Shown piece by piece: positions 40,828 through 50,506 of a DNA stretch of 64,000 nt. How positions within the stretch are numbered: position 1 is the stretch's first letter; each line of letters begins with the position of its first letter. The position numbers were made by a program, and so were the translations under genes. The notes beneath the pieces were generated by a model. It had not been told where the DNA came from and did no database searches. It saw only the letters and a list, made by a program, of their open reading frames with translations. Source of the DNA: CAVSWT01 sp963746735 (GTDB lineage: Bacteria > Bacteroidota > Ignavibacteria > Ignavibacteriales > Ignavibacteriaceae); the NCBI GenBank assembly GCA_963746735.1, contig CAVVCO010000026.1, forward strand, positions 62,001 through 126,000, in the 5' to 3' direction.

Positions 40828-42177
40828 ATGGAAAAGAAAAATATCTATATCGAAACCTATGGCTGTCAGATGAATTTCGCTGATACAGAAATTGTTTTGG
40901 GAGTTTTAAATAAACAAGGATTTGGCGCTACCAATGATTTAAATCAAGCTGATGTGGTTTTATTAAACACTTGCAGCATAAGGGAAAATGCTGAACAAAG
41001 AATTTATGGCAGACTAGGGAATTTTAAAAACTTGAAAGATTCAAATCCAAACTTGATTATTGGTATTATCGGCTGCATGGCTGAAAGACTTAGAAAAGAT
41101 CTGATTGAGGAAAAGAAAATTGTTGATATAGTAGTCGGGCCGGATGAATATAGAAGAATACCTGAGTTTATTGATAACGCCTTTAATGGAGAAAAGGGAA
41201 TTGGAGTAAAACTTTCACGTACAGAAACCTATGATGATATAGTTCCTTATCGCGAAGATGGACTGCAAGCCTGGATTTCTGTGATGCGCGGCTGCGATAA
41301 ATTCTGTACTTTTTGCGTTGTCCCATTTACGCGTGGGAGAGAAAGAAGTAAACCTTTAAATTCTGTTGTAGATGAAATTAAAAGATTATCTGATAGAGGA
41401 TTCAAAGAAGTAACTTTGCTTGGACAAAATGTTAATTCTTATTTAGATAATGGTAATGATTTTGCTGATTTGCTCGCCGCCTGCGCAGTTACAGATAGGA
41501 ATATTAGGATAAGATTTACTACTTCTCATCCGCAGGATTTATCAGATAAGCTTTTATATACAATTGCTGAAAATAAAAATATTTGTAACTACATTCATTT
41601 GCCGGTACAGTCGGGTTCAAATAGAATTTTAGAATTGATGAATCGTACTTATACCATTGAACATTATTTAAGCTTAATTGAAAAAGCTAAAAAAATTATC
41701 CCTGGTGTAAGTTTTTCAACAGATATTATTTCCGGGTTCCCGACTGAAACATATGAAGATCATGTTATGACTTTGGATATTATGCGGCAGGTAAGATATG
41801 ACGGTGCTTACATGTTTAAATATTCTCCTAGGGAAGGAACAAAATCATTTAAGATGATTGATGATGTTGGTGAAGAAATTAAAACCAAAAGACTGCAGGA
41901 AATTATTGATTTGCAGCGTGAAATTTCATTGGAAATAAATCAAGCTTCTATTGGTTCAGAAGAAATTATTTTGGTAGAAGGCTTTAGCAAAAAATCAAAT
42001 AAATATTATTCCGGAAGAACAGATACTAATAAAGTGGTTGTAGTGCCGATTAATGAAAGGTACAGAGAAGGTGATTATATTAAGGTAAAAATTAATAAAG
42101 CAACTTCCGCAACATTATTTGGAGATATTATTGAATTTGTAAATCCATATAATGAAGAACTTTCTTTAACCGCATAA
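40828..42177 (+). CDS. miaB: tRNA-2-methylthio-N6-dimethylallyladenosine synthase
   Basis: 449 residues: N-terminal MTTase domain with three cluster cysteines (YGCQMNFADTE, NTCSIRENA, IGCMAERL), radical-SAM CxxxCxxC (GCDKFCTFCVVP) and a C-terminal TRAM domain. It adds the methylthio group to i6A37 of tRNAs reading UNN codons, using two [4Fe-4S] clusters and SAM. The dimethylallyl donor ultimately comes from the MEP pathway (ispH at 24.5 kb). The related rimO is at 52.7 kb; the NTCSIREN motif supports MiaB rather than RimO. Confidence 0.96.
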   Translation: MEKKNIYIETYGCQMNFADTEIVLGVLNKQGFGATNDLNQADVVLLNTCSIRENAEQRIYGRLGNFKNLKDSNPNLIIGIIGCMAERLRKDLIEEKKIVDIVVGPDEYRRIPEFIDNAFNGEKGIGVKLSRTETYDDIVPYREDGLQAWISVMRGCDKFCTFCVVPFTRGRERSKPLNSVVDEIKRLSDRGFKEVTLLGQNVNSYLDNGNDFADLLAACAVTDRNIRIRFTTSHPQDLSDKLLYTIAENKNICNYIHLPVQSGSNRILELMNRTYTIEHYLSLIEKAKKIIPGVSFSTDIISGFPTETYEDHVMTLDIMRQVRYDGAYMFKYSPREGTKSFKMIDDVGEEIKTKRLQEIIDLQREISLEINQASIGSEEIILVEGFSKKSNKYYSGRTDTNKVVVVPINERYREGDYIKVKINKATSATLFGDIIEFVNPYNEELSLTA

Positions 42178-42192
42178 CAGTAAAATATTTTT

Positions 42193-42972
42193 GTGAAAAC
42201 TTTATTAATAAAAACATTACTTTTCTTTCTTTTTTTTAACACTATTGCTTTCTCGCAATTTGACACAAGATACTCATCTGAATTCGATATAACTCCATAT
42301 CTAAAAAAAATAGAATCAGGCCAGAAAATGGATGTCTTGGTGCAGATTCCTGATTTAAAAAAGAGATACCCAAATGACCCGTCAATAAAATATTTGGCTG
42401 GTATTCTTGAAGATGATAGCAATAAAGCCGTAGCTATTTTTAGAGGAATAGTTGAATTTAGTCCTAAAAGCAGATATGCTGATGCTGCAGCATTTCGAGC
42501 TTATTCTTATTATTATTCGATTGGAATTTACGATAAAGCTAGAAAATATTCGCAAAAATTAAAAAAAGATTACCCAACATCGCCTTATTTAAAATTAGTT
42601 AAAAAGAATATTCCTAAACAAAACAAACCAATCACTGAAAGTAATCAACAAAAAACAGAGACCGTAATCAGTCAATCAAATACTTATAAATCTCCTCAAA
42701 GTGAGAAAGATTCTTCATTAGTAAGTAAAGAAAAATATTTATACCAAATACAGGCTGGGGCATTTAGTAAAGAAGAAAATGCTGCCTCATTGAATAAAAA
42801 TTTCTTAGATGCCGGGTATGACTCTGAAATAACTCAAAAGAATGTCGGGGGAACAATTTTTCATATTGTAGTTGTTGGCAAGTTTAAAACTGAAGACGAA
42901 GCTCATTCCTTTCTTGATTTAGTAAATAGCAAATATAACTTAGAAGGAAGAATTATTCCTTTTGATAAATAA
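42193..42972 (+). CDS. Exported TPR/SPOR-domain protein
   Basis: 259 residues from a GTG start: signal peptide (MKTLLIKTLLFFLFFNTIAFS), two TPR-like hairpins (~45-130; KSRYADAAAFRAYSYYYSIG), a Gln/Ser/Lys-rich linker and a C-terminal SPOR domain (~185-259; YLYQIQAGAFSKEENA). SPOR domains bind denuded septal peptidoglycan, so a role at the division site or in envelope assembly is likely. 15 bp after miaB and 20 bp before the RNase Z-like gene, in one transcription run. Confidence 0.87.
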   Translation: MKTLLIKTLLFFLFFNTIAFSQFDTRYSSEFDITPYLKKIESGQKMDVLVQIPDLKKRYPNDPSIKYLAGILEDDSNKAVAIFRGIVEFSPKSRYADAAAFRAYSYYYSIGIYDKARKYSQKLKKDYPTSPYLKLVKKNIPKQNKPITESNQQKTETVISQSNTYKSPQSEKDSSLVSKEKYLYQIQAGAFSKEENAASLNKNFLDAGYDSEITQKNVGGTIFHIVVVGKFKTEDEAHSFLDLVNSKYNLEGRIIPFDK

Positions 42973-42992
42973 TTAAAGGATGGCGATAAAAC

Positions 42993-43766
42993 ATGCCCCT
43001 GCCGGAAATAAAATTTATCGGAACAGGTTCCGGTAAAATTTCTCTTAACAGATTTCATTCCTCATTCTTAATTTTTACCAAAAAATTTAATCTGCTGGTT
43101 GATGCTGGAGATGGAATTTCAAAAGCATTACTTTTACAGAAAATAGATTTTAATTCTATAGATGGAATTTTAATTTCACATCTTCATGCAGACCATTATA
43201 CTGGGCTGCCTTCTCTTATTGCGCAAATGAAAATGATAAATAGAACAAAAGATTTAACTATCTTCGTGAATGAAAATTTAATTAACTTTATAGAAGAACT
43301 AATAAACAGATCTTATATCTTTTTAGAGAGGTTGGGATTCAAGATCCATTTTAGCGGATTTAATAATGATGACGTTATACATATAAATGATAATTTTAAT
43401 TTTCTCCCCAAACAAAATTCTCATCTGGATGAATATGTGAAATATGATAAGCAAAACAAATTAGATTTTTCTTGCAGCAGTTTTTTATTTAAAATAAATA
43501 AAAGTGATGTTTTTTATACTTCTGATATATCAGGCAAAGAAGATTTGTATCTATTTAGAGATTTTAAAATCGATTGTATAATAAGCGAATGTACACATGT
43601 AAATCTAGAAGATATTATTTTAGCATTTAACCAGCTAAAAGCAAAAAGGTTATATTTAACTCACATTAGCGATGAAGTTGAGGGACATCTTTCTAAGTTA
43701 AAATCTTCCTCAACAAAAGAAGATGTAATTGTAGCCGCATTTGATGGCTTAACATTTAGTGTTTGA
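42993..43766 (+). CDS. Metallo-beta-lactamase fold hydrolase, RNase Z-like
   Basis: 257 residues with the zinc motif HLHADH (His63, His65, Asp67, His68), GTGSGKIS near the N-terminus as in RNase Z/phosphorylcholine-like enzymes, FYTSDISG and a C-terminal HI-SDE. It lacks the long exosite arm of true RNase Z, so tRNA 3' processing is possible but other phosphodiesterase roles fit equally. AAGGATGG precedes the ATG. Confidence 0.82.
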   Translation: MPLPEIKFIGTGSGKISLNRFHSSFLIFTKKFNLLVDAGDGISKALLLQKIDFNSIDGILISHLHADHYTGLPSLIAQMKMINRTKDLTIFVNENLINFIEELINRSYIFLERLGFKIHFSGFNNDDVIHINDNFNFLPKQNSHLDEYVKYDKQNKLDFSCSSFLFKINKSDVFYTSDISGKEDLYLFRDFKIDCIISECTHVNLEDIILAFNQLKAKRLYLTHISDEVEGHLSKLKSSSTKEDVIVAAFDGLTFSV

Positions 43767-43861
43767 AATCATTCCGGGGTTTCATTTCTTTAATTAAATC
43801 TTTAAAAATAATATATTTAACTGTATCTAAATTTTAAGTTTTAACTGATATACTTCTATAA

Positions 43862-44968
43862 ATGACCATCGAACAATTTAAAAAAGAATTTGGAATTGTT
43901 GCTGTCTCTAAAGAGATAAACGATTTAATTGATGTCGTAATGCAAGTTGCAAAATCTGACATTTCTGTATTGATATATGGAGAAAGTGGTGTTGGGAAAG
44001 AGGTCTTTGCAAGAGCCATACATGGATTTAGCAATCGTGCAGATAAAAAACTAATTACAGTTAATTGCGGAGCTATCCCGGAAGGTATACTTGAGAGTGA
44101 ATTATTTGGTCATAAAAAAGGATCTTTTACAGGCGCAGTTGAAAACCGAAAAGGTTATTTTGAAATAGCTGATGGTGGAACTCTTTTTCTTGATGAGATT
44201 GCTGAAATGCCTTTATCTACTCAAGTCAAATTGCTTCGTGCAATTGAGAATAAAGAATTTATGAGAATCGGCGATGAAATTTTAACTAAGGTTAATGTAA
44301 GGCTAATTGCTGCTACTAATAAAGACTTGCAGCATGAAGTCGATGTAAAAAGATTTCGAGAGGATTTATACTTTAGATTAAAAGCTGTAAGCATTAGCAT
44401 CCCTCCATTAAGGAATCGGAAAAGTGATATCCCGGAACTAGTATATCTTTTCTTGAATCAATATTCTAAAGAAAACAAAATTGAACCGCCAAGACTTTCA
44501 AATGATGCTTTAAATCTGCTTGTAAATTATAATTGGCCGGGTAATGTAAGGGAATTGAAAAATACAGTCGAAACAGCTGTCGCTTTAAATAGAAATCATT
44601 CACTTGAATCTACTTCTTTTTCAACACTTATTAATAGAACTGAAAATGAATCCGCCAGCAGAAATCTTCCTATTTATTTAAATCGCTCTCCTGAAGAAGT
44701 TGATAGAGAATTGCTCTATCGGGCATTATTTGAAATTAAAAAAGATATAATGGAATTGAAAGATTTGATTTATCATTCACAGAATGAAGTCAAATTTAAT
44801 AATGATAAGTCAGCTGATGAAGTTGTTCCTTTAGAAGAAATGGAACGTAACGCAATTGTTAATGCATTGGAAGTTACTCGCGGCAATAAAAGAAATGCCG
44901 CAAAAATGCTTAACATTAGTGAGAGAACTCTTTACAGAAAAATTAAAGAGTATAATTTGCAATATTAA
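43862..44968 (+). CDS. Sigma-54-interacting transcriptional activator without receiver domain
   Basis: 368 residues beginning almost directly with the AAA+ domain: Walker A GESGVGKE, GSFTGA loop, Walker B LFLDEI, NWPGNVREL. A ~70-residue charged insert (EEVDRELLYRALFEIKKDIMELKDLIYH, split here) separates it from a Fis HTH (GNKRNAAKMLNISERTLYRKI). With no sensory domain, activity is presumably set by abundance or a partner protein. It precedes the lptE-like gene by 30 bp, an arrangement that suggests control of envelope functions (inference). Confidence 0.92.
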   Translation: MTIEQFKKEFGIVAVSKEINDLIDVVMQVAKSDISVLIYGESGVGKEVFARAIHGFSNRADKKLITVNCGAIPEGILESELFGHKKGSFTGAVENRKGYFEIADGGTLFLDEIAEMPLSTQVKLLRAIENKEFMRIGDEILTKVNVRLIAATNKDLQHEVDVKRFREDLYFRLKAVSISIPPLRNRKSDIPELVYLFLNQYSKENKIEPPRLSNDALNLLVNYNWPGNVRELKNTVETAVALNRNHSLESTSFSTLINRTENESASRNLPIYLNRSPEEVDRELLYRALFEIKKDIMELKDLIYHSQNEVKFNNDKSADEVVPLEEMERNAIVNALEVTRGNKRNAAKMLNISERTLYRKIKEYNLQY

Positions 44969-44998
44969 TAACTAATTAAGTTTTATTTTGATGTTTTT

Positions 44999-45541
44999 AT
45001 GCATATTTTAATCAAAAAAAGCATTTTTCTTAAATTTACAAGTGTTCTAGGTCTCTTGTTTATATTAGCTTCCATGGTTAATTTTACCGGGTGCTGTGCA
45101 TATTCTTTTACAGGTGCATCTGTTCCTCCACATATTAAAACAATTGCTATTCCTGTATGTAATGATAGGAGTGGTGCCGGTGAACCTGGTTTGCCGCAAA
45201 CATTTACAGATAAACTTACACAAAAGTTTATTGATGACAATACATTGCAAGTGACGGATAAACAGAATGCTAATGCAGTACTTGAATGTACAATTACTTC
45301 ATTAAGAGATGCCCCGGCGGTTATTTCAGGCGGTGAGAATGTTGAAACCAGAAGAATGACCGTTACTGTTCAGGCTACTTATAAAGATCTGGTAAAAAGA
45401 AAAACTGTGTTCGATAAAAGTTTTTCAGAATATTCTGATTATCCATCCGGTGGTGGACTTAGTGCAAGAAGCACAGCAATTGATGACGCGGTAGATAAGT
45501 TAACAGAAGATATTCTTCTTGATACTGTTTCCGGATGGTAG
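44999..45541 (+). CDS. LptE-family LPS-assembly lipoprotein
   Basis: 180 residues: signal peptide with lipobox ending FTGC (followed by a second Cys), then AYSFTGASVPPHIKTIAIP, the usual beginning of LptE-like proteins in this group, and a beta-strand-rich fold with NRSG-like segment and C-terminal helix. LptE plugs the LptD barrel that inserts lipopolysaccharide in the outer membrane. Sequence in this family diverges strongly, so the function rests on fold and pattern. Lies between the sigma-54 activator and a glycosyltransferase. Confidence 0.8.
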   Translation: MHILIKKSIFLKFTSVLGLLFILASMVNFTGCCAYSFTGASVPPHIKTIAIPVCNDRSGAGEPGLPQTFTDKLTQKFIDDNTLQVTDKQNANAVLECTITSLRDAPAVISGGENVETRRMTVTVQATYKDLVKRKTVFDKSFSEYSDYPSGGGLSARSTAIDDAVDKLTEDILLDTVSGW

Positions 45542-45566
45542 ATTTAAATTTTAAAGGCTAAAAAAA

Positions 45567-47021
45567 ATGGACAACATAGTTCTGATTTCATATTTTATTT
45601 CTCTCACGATTCTTTTCATTTTTGGATTACATGGTTTTATTATGATTTTTTATCATAATAAGTATAAAGATGTTTCTCATACACCTAATACTGAAATAGA
45701 TGAAAACGCAACCGTAACTATTCAGCTTCCGTTATATAACGAACTTTATGTAGTTGAAAGAGTAATTGAAAAAGTTTGTGAAATTGACTTCCCTAAAGAT
45801 AGGCTTGAAATTCAAGTTCTTGATGATTCAACGGACGAGACTGTACAAATTGCAGCAAGAATGGTAAAGAAAAAACAAGAAGAAGGTTTTGATATAAAGC
45901 ATATAAGAAGGGAAAATAGAGTTGGGTTTAAAGCCGGCGCATTGAAGGAAGGTTTAAAAATAGCAAAAGGGAATTACATCGCAATATTTGATGCTGATTT
46001 TATTCCTCACAAAGATTTCTTGAATAAGACTCTTTCATTTTTTAACGATGATAAAATTGGAATGGTTCAAACTCGCTGGGAACATATAAACGGCGATTAT
46101 TCGATTCTTACAAAAGCACAGGCCTTAGCGCTTGACGGGCATTTTGTAATTGAACAATCTGTAAGAAACAAAGCAGGCTTTTTTATTAATTTCAACGGAA
46201 CCGGCGGAATTTGGAGAAAAAGCTGTATTGAGAATTCGGGCAACTGGAATTCCGATACGCTAACTGAAGATTTAGATTTAAGCTACCGTGCCCAATTAAA
46301 GGGATGGAGATTTGTATTCTTAAAAGATTTTACTTCACCCGCAGAGCTTCCTTCAGAAATAAATGCTTTAAAGTCTCAGCAATTTAGATGGACAAAAGGT
46401 GCAATTGAAACTGCAAAAAAAATTCTGCCTTTAGTTTGGAAAGCAAAAATTCCTTTAAGAGTGAAATTGCAATCCACTTTTCATCTTACAAATAATTTAG
46501 TGTTCCCATTTATTTTGTTGGCTGCTATTTTGAATGTTCCATTAATCTTCATTAAAAACAGTGGTTCGCATCAGCTATACTTTGCAATTATGTCGGTTTT
46601 TGTATTAGCATTTGTAAGCTCGTTTTTGTTTTACATGTATTCACAAAAAGATATTCATAATGACTGGAGAAAGAAAATAGTTTTATTCCCATTATTCATG
46701 GCCGGAAGCATGGGTTTTGCAGTTAATAATTCGCGTGCGGTTATTGAGGGATTATTAAATAGGAAAAGCGAGTTTGTTCGTACTCCAAAATTCAATGTTA
46801 AAGGCAATAGTGATTCATGGATTGGGAAGAAATATAGAAGTAAAAAATTAGAAATGTCTGTTGTTGTAGAATTGATAATGGCAATTTATTGTTTGATCGG
46901 GATTGTTTCATCAATTTATTTTGCAGAGATAGCTGCTCTTCCTTTCCAGATTTTATTTTTCATTGGATTTTCCTTTGTGTCTTTGACTTCAATTAAACAC
47001 GCGTATTCAACAAACAACTAG
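45567..47021 (+). CDS. Membrane family 2 glycosyltransferase (cellulose-synthase-like)
   Basis: 484 residues. One N-terminal membrane helix, a GT-A catalytic domain with LDDSTDE, DADF (DxD), TEDLDLSYRA (catalytic base) and QQFRW (QxxRW), then three or four C-terminal helices. QxxRW marks processive beta-glycan synthases of the CESA-like type (beta-mannan or glucan). The product is unknown; context with lptE-like and a GT9 gene suggests envelope polysaccharide. A TPR gene follows 11 bp later, as often seen for exopolysaccharide synthases. Confidence 0.9.
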   Translation: MDNIVLISYFISLTILFIFGLHGFIMIFYHNKYKDVSHTPNTEIDENATVTIQLPLYNELYVVERVIEKVCEIDFPKDRLEIQVLDDSTDETVQIAARMVKKKQEEGFDIKHIRRENRVGFKAGALKEGLKIAKGNYIAIFDADFIPHKDFLNKTLSFFNDDKIGMVQTRWEHINGDYSILTKAQALALDGHFVIEQSVRNKAGFFINFNGTGGIWRKSCIENSGNWNSDTLTEDLDLSYRAQLKGWRFVFLKDFTSPAELPSEINALKSQQFRWTKGAIETAKKILPLVWKAKIPLRVKLQSTFHLTNNLVFPFILLAAILNVPLIFIKNSGSHQLYFAIMSVFVLAFVSSFLFYMYSQKDIHNDWRKKIVLFPLFMAGSMGFAVNNSRAVIEGLLNRKSEFVRTPKFNVKGNSDSWIGKKYRSKKLEMSVVVELIMAIYCLIGIVSSIYFAEIAALPFQILFFIGFSFVSLTSIKHAYSTNN

Positions 47022-47032
47022 ATGAGTTAGGA

Positions 47033-47743
47033 TTGGATAAATCAAGCTTTGAAAAATTTGATGAAAAAGTAAACCTGATTTATGAGTATGATAAAAAATC
47101 TCCTTTATTTCTCCGTGTAGCCAACTCAGAAATAAATAACAACAATGTTGAAAAAGGTATTGGCATATTAAACCAGGGGCTAAATGAATATCCTCAATAT
47201 GCAGCTGCATATCTTCTATTAGGCAGGGCTTACATGCTGCTTGGCAATTATTCTTCTGCTTTAAAAAGTATAAAAACCGGAAGTGATATGATTCATTCAA
47301 AACAAACTTATGATTTTTATTTGAATGAAATCGAAGAGATAAAAAAGCAAAGATCGTTTTTTGAAATAAGTAAAAGAACAGGATTCTTTTCTACTGAAGA
47401 AAAAGAGGAAGATGAAAATCAGGCAGACTTATTCAAGGAGGAATTATTAATAGGTAAGGAAAAAAATGAAGCTTCGCCAATTGATGAAAGGCTTGATGAA
47501 CTTGCAAAGGAAATATCTTCAGCAAAAATTTCAGAGAATATGGGAGAGACTTTCATTGAAGAAAAACCATTTAAAAAAGTTACTGAAAGCCATATAATAA
47601 TTTCAGATACATTGGCAAAAATTTATACTGCTCAAGGTGAATTTAAAGAAGCTATTGAAATTTATTCACAGTTGAAACAGAAAAATCCCGAAAAATTAGA
47701 ATACTACAACCAGAAAATAGAAGAATTAAAAGCTAAGCTTTAA
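47033..47743 (+). CDS. TPR-repeat protein
   Basis: 236 residues: an N-terminal TPR pair (GIGILNQGLNEYPQYAAAYL, then GRAYMLLGNYSSALKSI), an acidic low-complexity linker (KEEDENQADLFKEE) and a C-terminal TPR (AKIYTAQGEFKEAIEIY). No signal peptide. The TTG start is uncertain: the frame is open upstream into the end of the glycosyltransferase gene and no clear ribosome site marks either choice. Probably a scaffold for the upstream transferase (inference). Confidence 0.8.
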   Translation: MDKSSFEKFDEKVNLIYEYDKKSPLFLRVANSEINNNNVEKGIGILNQGLNEYPQYAAAYLLLGRAYMLLGNYSSALKSIKTGSDMIHSKQTYDFYLNEIEEIKKQRSFFEISKRTGFFSTEEKEEDENQADLFKEELLIGKEKNEASPIDERLDELAKEISSAKISENMGETFIEEKPFKKVTESHIIISDTLAKIYTAQGEFKEAIEIYSQLKQKNPEKLEYYNQKIEELKAKL

Positions 47744-47778
47744 TTATATTCCTATCGTAATTTACTTTTCATTTTTAT

Positions 47779-48393
47779 ATGAATTCATTATTAAGCCTTC
47801 CAAAGCTAAATAGAAAATTTTATACGCGCGACGTTCTTTATGTAGCTCAAAATCTTCTTGGAAAAATCTTAGTTAAAAATACTGATGGTAGAATTTATGC
47901 CGGGAAGATTGTCGAAGTAGAAGCTTACGACGGCACATTCGATGAAGCAGCACATACCTTTATTGGTAAGACAAAACGAAATGAAATAATGTTTGGCGAA
48001 GGAGGTTACTTTTATGTTTACTTCACTTACGGCGCCCATTTTTGCTGCAATGTGGTTACAGGAGTTCGTGATATTGGTACAGCAGTTTTATTAAGAGCAG
48101 TTGAACCGCTGCTGGGCATTGAAGAAATGGCAAGGAATAGATTCGGTCATAATTTGGTAAATGAGAAAGAAAAATTTAATTTAACCAGCGGTCCAGGGAA
48201 ACTATGTAAAGCATTCGATATTAACAAGCAGCAAAACAAAATCGATTTAACCGGGAATGAAATTTTTATTTTAAATCAGAAAAAAGTTTCTTCAAATAAA
48301 ATAATTACAACAAAAAGGATTGGAATTAAAAAATCAGTTGACCTTCCCTGGAGATTTTATATTAAAGATAATCCTTATGTGTCCAGAAAATGA
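47779..48393 (+). CDS. 3-methyladenine DNA glycosylase (AAG/MPG family)
   Basis: 204 residues with the family signature LLGKILV, EVEAYDGTFDEAAHTFIGKTKRN, MFGEGGYFYVYFTYGAHFCCNV and GPGKLCKAF. The Glu in EVEAY is the catalytic base. It excises alkylated purines, starting base-excision repair in the cytoplasm. Its stop overlaps the next gene's ATG by 4 bp. Confidence 0.93.
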   Translation: MNSLLSLPKLNRKFYTRDVLYVAQNLLGKILVKNTDGRIYAGKIVEVEAYDGTFDEAAHTFIGKTKRNEIMFGEGGYFYVYFTYGAHFCCNVVTGVRDIGTAVLLRAVEPLLGIEEMARNRFGHNLVNEKEKFNLTSGPGKLCKAFDINKQQNKIDLTGNEIFILNQKKVSSNKIITTKRIGIKKSVDLPWRFYIKDNPYVSRK

Positions 48394-49439
48394 TTAAACC
48401 AAAAAAATTATTAATTGTTAGAACCGATAGAATTGGTGATGTTGTATTATCGCTTCCTTTGGCAGAGCTTGTTAAAAAACATTACCCTGGCTGTAAGGTT
48501 ACTTTTTTAATTCGGGAATACACAAAAGATATAGTAAGTAACCATCCATTTATTGATGAAATTCTTGTGTTGAAAGAAAAAGATAACAAAATATTAATCA
48601 ATGAAAATGTGAAGCAAATAGCCGCAATTAATTTTGATACTGCTATAGTTGTTTATCCTACTTTGCAAACTTCATTAATTATTTATCTAAGTAAAATTAA
48701 AAATAGAATTGGAACAGGTTACAGATGGTATTCATTTTTATTTAACAACAAAGTATATGAACATAGAAAGTATGCAGAGAAGCATGAACTTGAATTTAAT
48801 GTAAGTCTGTTGAAAAAATTCGGAATAAATGAAGAAGTAAATAAGCATATTGTAAATTTTAGTCTTCATCCTATAGAAGAAAATATTAAAAAAGTCCGTG
48901 AGTTTTTAATAAAGGAAAAAATAGATTTTACAAAACCGATAATTATAATTCACCCCGGCAGCGGCGGCAGCGCAGTTGATTTACCAATTGAAAAATTACA
49001 TGATTTGATTTCATTAATTTCTTCTAAATTGGACAGTGAAATAATTTTAACCGGCAGTAAAGAAGAAAAAGCACTTTGTGAAAGATTAACGATAAATGAA
49101 AATATAAAAAATTTTGCTGGTTTTTTTAACCTGGCAGAGCTAATTGCTTTGATTAGCTTTTGCGGTATGTTTATTGCTAATTCAACAGGGCCAATACATA
49201 TTGCTGCTGCATTGAATAAATATACTATAGGTTTTTATCCTAAAATATTGGCGTGTTCTCCCCGAAGATGGGGGCCTTATAATGATAAAGGTATAATTTT
49301 TAGCCCAAAAATAAATTGTCAAAATTGTACGCGGGAACAGTGCGGACAATTAAATTGTATGAATACTATTGAAGTGACCGACATATTTTTAGAAGTTAGT
49401 AAAATTTATAATATTCTTGTAACTAACGGAGAAATTTAA
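48390..49439 (+). CDS. Glycosyltransferase family 9 (heptosyltransferase-like)
   Basis: 349 residues: IVRTDRIGDVVLSLPL at the N-terminus and IIHPGSGG plus STGPIHIAAAL in the C-terminal nucleotide-sugar domain, the classic GT9 (GT-B fold) pattern of LPS heptosyltransferases. A C-terminal Cys cluster (CQNCTREQCGQLNC) could bind metal and is also seen in some Ignavibacteria/Bacteroidetes homologues. ATGA overlap upstream; TAATG overlap downstream. Confidence 0.9.
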   Translation: MIKPKKLLIVRTDRIGDVVLSLPLAELVKKHYPGCKVTFLIREYTKDIVSNHPFIDEILVLKEKDNKILINENVKQIAAINFDTAIVVYPTLQTSLIIYLSKIKNRIGTGYRWYSFLFNNKVYEHRKYAEKHELEFNVSLLKKFGINEEVNKHIVNFSLHPIEENIKKVREFLIKEKIDFTKPIIIIHPGSGGSAVDLPIEKLHDLISLISSKLDSEIILTGSKEEKALCERLTINENIKNFAGFFNLAELIALISFCGMFIANSTGPIHIAAALNKYTIGFYPKILACSPRRWGPYNDKGIIFSPKINCQNCTREQCGQLNCMNTIEVTDIFLEVSKIYNILVTNGEI

Positions 49440-50239
49440 TGAAAGCCAAAATCTTAAATGTTATAATAATAGCTTTATTCTGCTTGCATATGTCTTATAG
49501 TGCCGATAAGCCGCAGAAAAGTGATGATGAATTTAGAAAAGTTGAAAACAATGCTTTCACGGTTGGAGAGAAATTAACTTTTGATGTGAGATATGGTTTC
49601 GTTACAGCCGGTGTTGCATCTTTCAATATCCCGCAAATGAAAAGGATTTCAGGCAGAGAAGCATACTATGTTACTTTTGAAGTAAACACTGTTCCAAGTT
49701 TTGATTGGATTTATAAAGTACGCGACAGGTATGTTGATTACATAGATAAAGAAGGTTTATTTCCCTGGAGGTTTGAACAGCATATTCGCGAAGGAGGTTA
49801 CAGTAGAGACTTCTCCGCTTTTTTTGATCAGCGAAAAGGAAAAGCCAAAACCTCTGAAGGTGAATACGATATTCCAAAATATGTAAATGATATTGTTTCT
49901 GCATTTTACCTGGCAAGAACATTTGATTATTCTAATATGAAAGTTGACGATAAATTTCATCTTCAAAATTTTTATAAAGATAAAGTATACGATCTTGATG
50001 TAAGATATGTCGGAAGAGAAACTGTTGAAGTACCAGCAGGTAAATTTGATTGCATAATTGTTGAACCTTTGGTTCAGGAAGGTGGTTTATTTAAAAGTGA
50101 AGGAAGCATTTTAGTTTGGTTAACAAATGATAAAATTAAAATGCCTGTTAAAGTGAAAACAAAAGTTATAGTTGGCTCTATTGATGCAGATCTAACTAGC
50201 TATGAAGGACTTGCTGGAGAATTAGAATCAAAAAGATAA
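49439..50239 (+). CDS. DUF3108 domain periplasmic protein
   Basis: 266 residues: signal peptide (MKAKILNVIIIALFCLHMSYS), then GEKLTFDVRYGFVTAGVASF and a beta-rich domain to the end, the DUF3108 pattern. Function unknown; the family is widespread in the envelope of FCB bacteria. Starts on the last base of the GT9 stop codon, so co-translated. A 267-bp AT-rich gap with no recognised feature follows. Confidence 0.88.
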   Translation: MKAKILNVIIIALFCLHMSYSADKPQKSDDEFRKVENNAFTVGEKLTFDVRYGFVTAGVASFNIPQMKRISGREAYYVTFEVNTVPSFDWIYKVRDRYVDYIDKEGLFPWRFEQHIREGGYSRDFSAFFDQRKGKAKTSEGEYDIPKYVNDIVSAFYLARTFDYSNMKVDDKFHLQNFYKDKVYDLDVRYVGRETVEVPAGKFDCIIVEPLVQEGGLFKSEGSILVWLTNDKIKMPVKVKTKVIVGSIDADLTSYEGLAGELESKR

Positions 50240-50506
50240 GTAAAATAAATGTTTAATTATCAAATTGCTAAATTGTTCTGAGAGTGAGTCTCTATAATTT
50301 ACAGTTCCTAATACTTTATTTTTTTTCCACTAACCATTTATTATTGCAGCTTAATGATATTCTTAATTATTCCATAAAATTAAAATGTTTTCCGCTCAAT
50401 TATCTCATTCTTTAATAGAATCAATAATTTACTTTCATCTCTAAATTTCTTTAAGATAAATTGATTATTTTTACTTTTAACTTTCATTACTAAAATATTA
50501 TAACCA

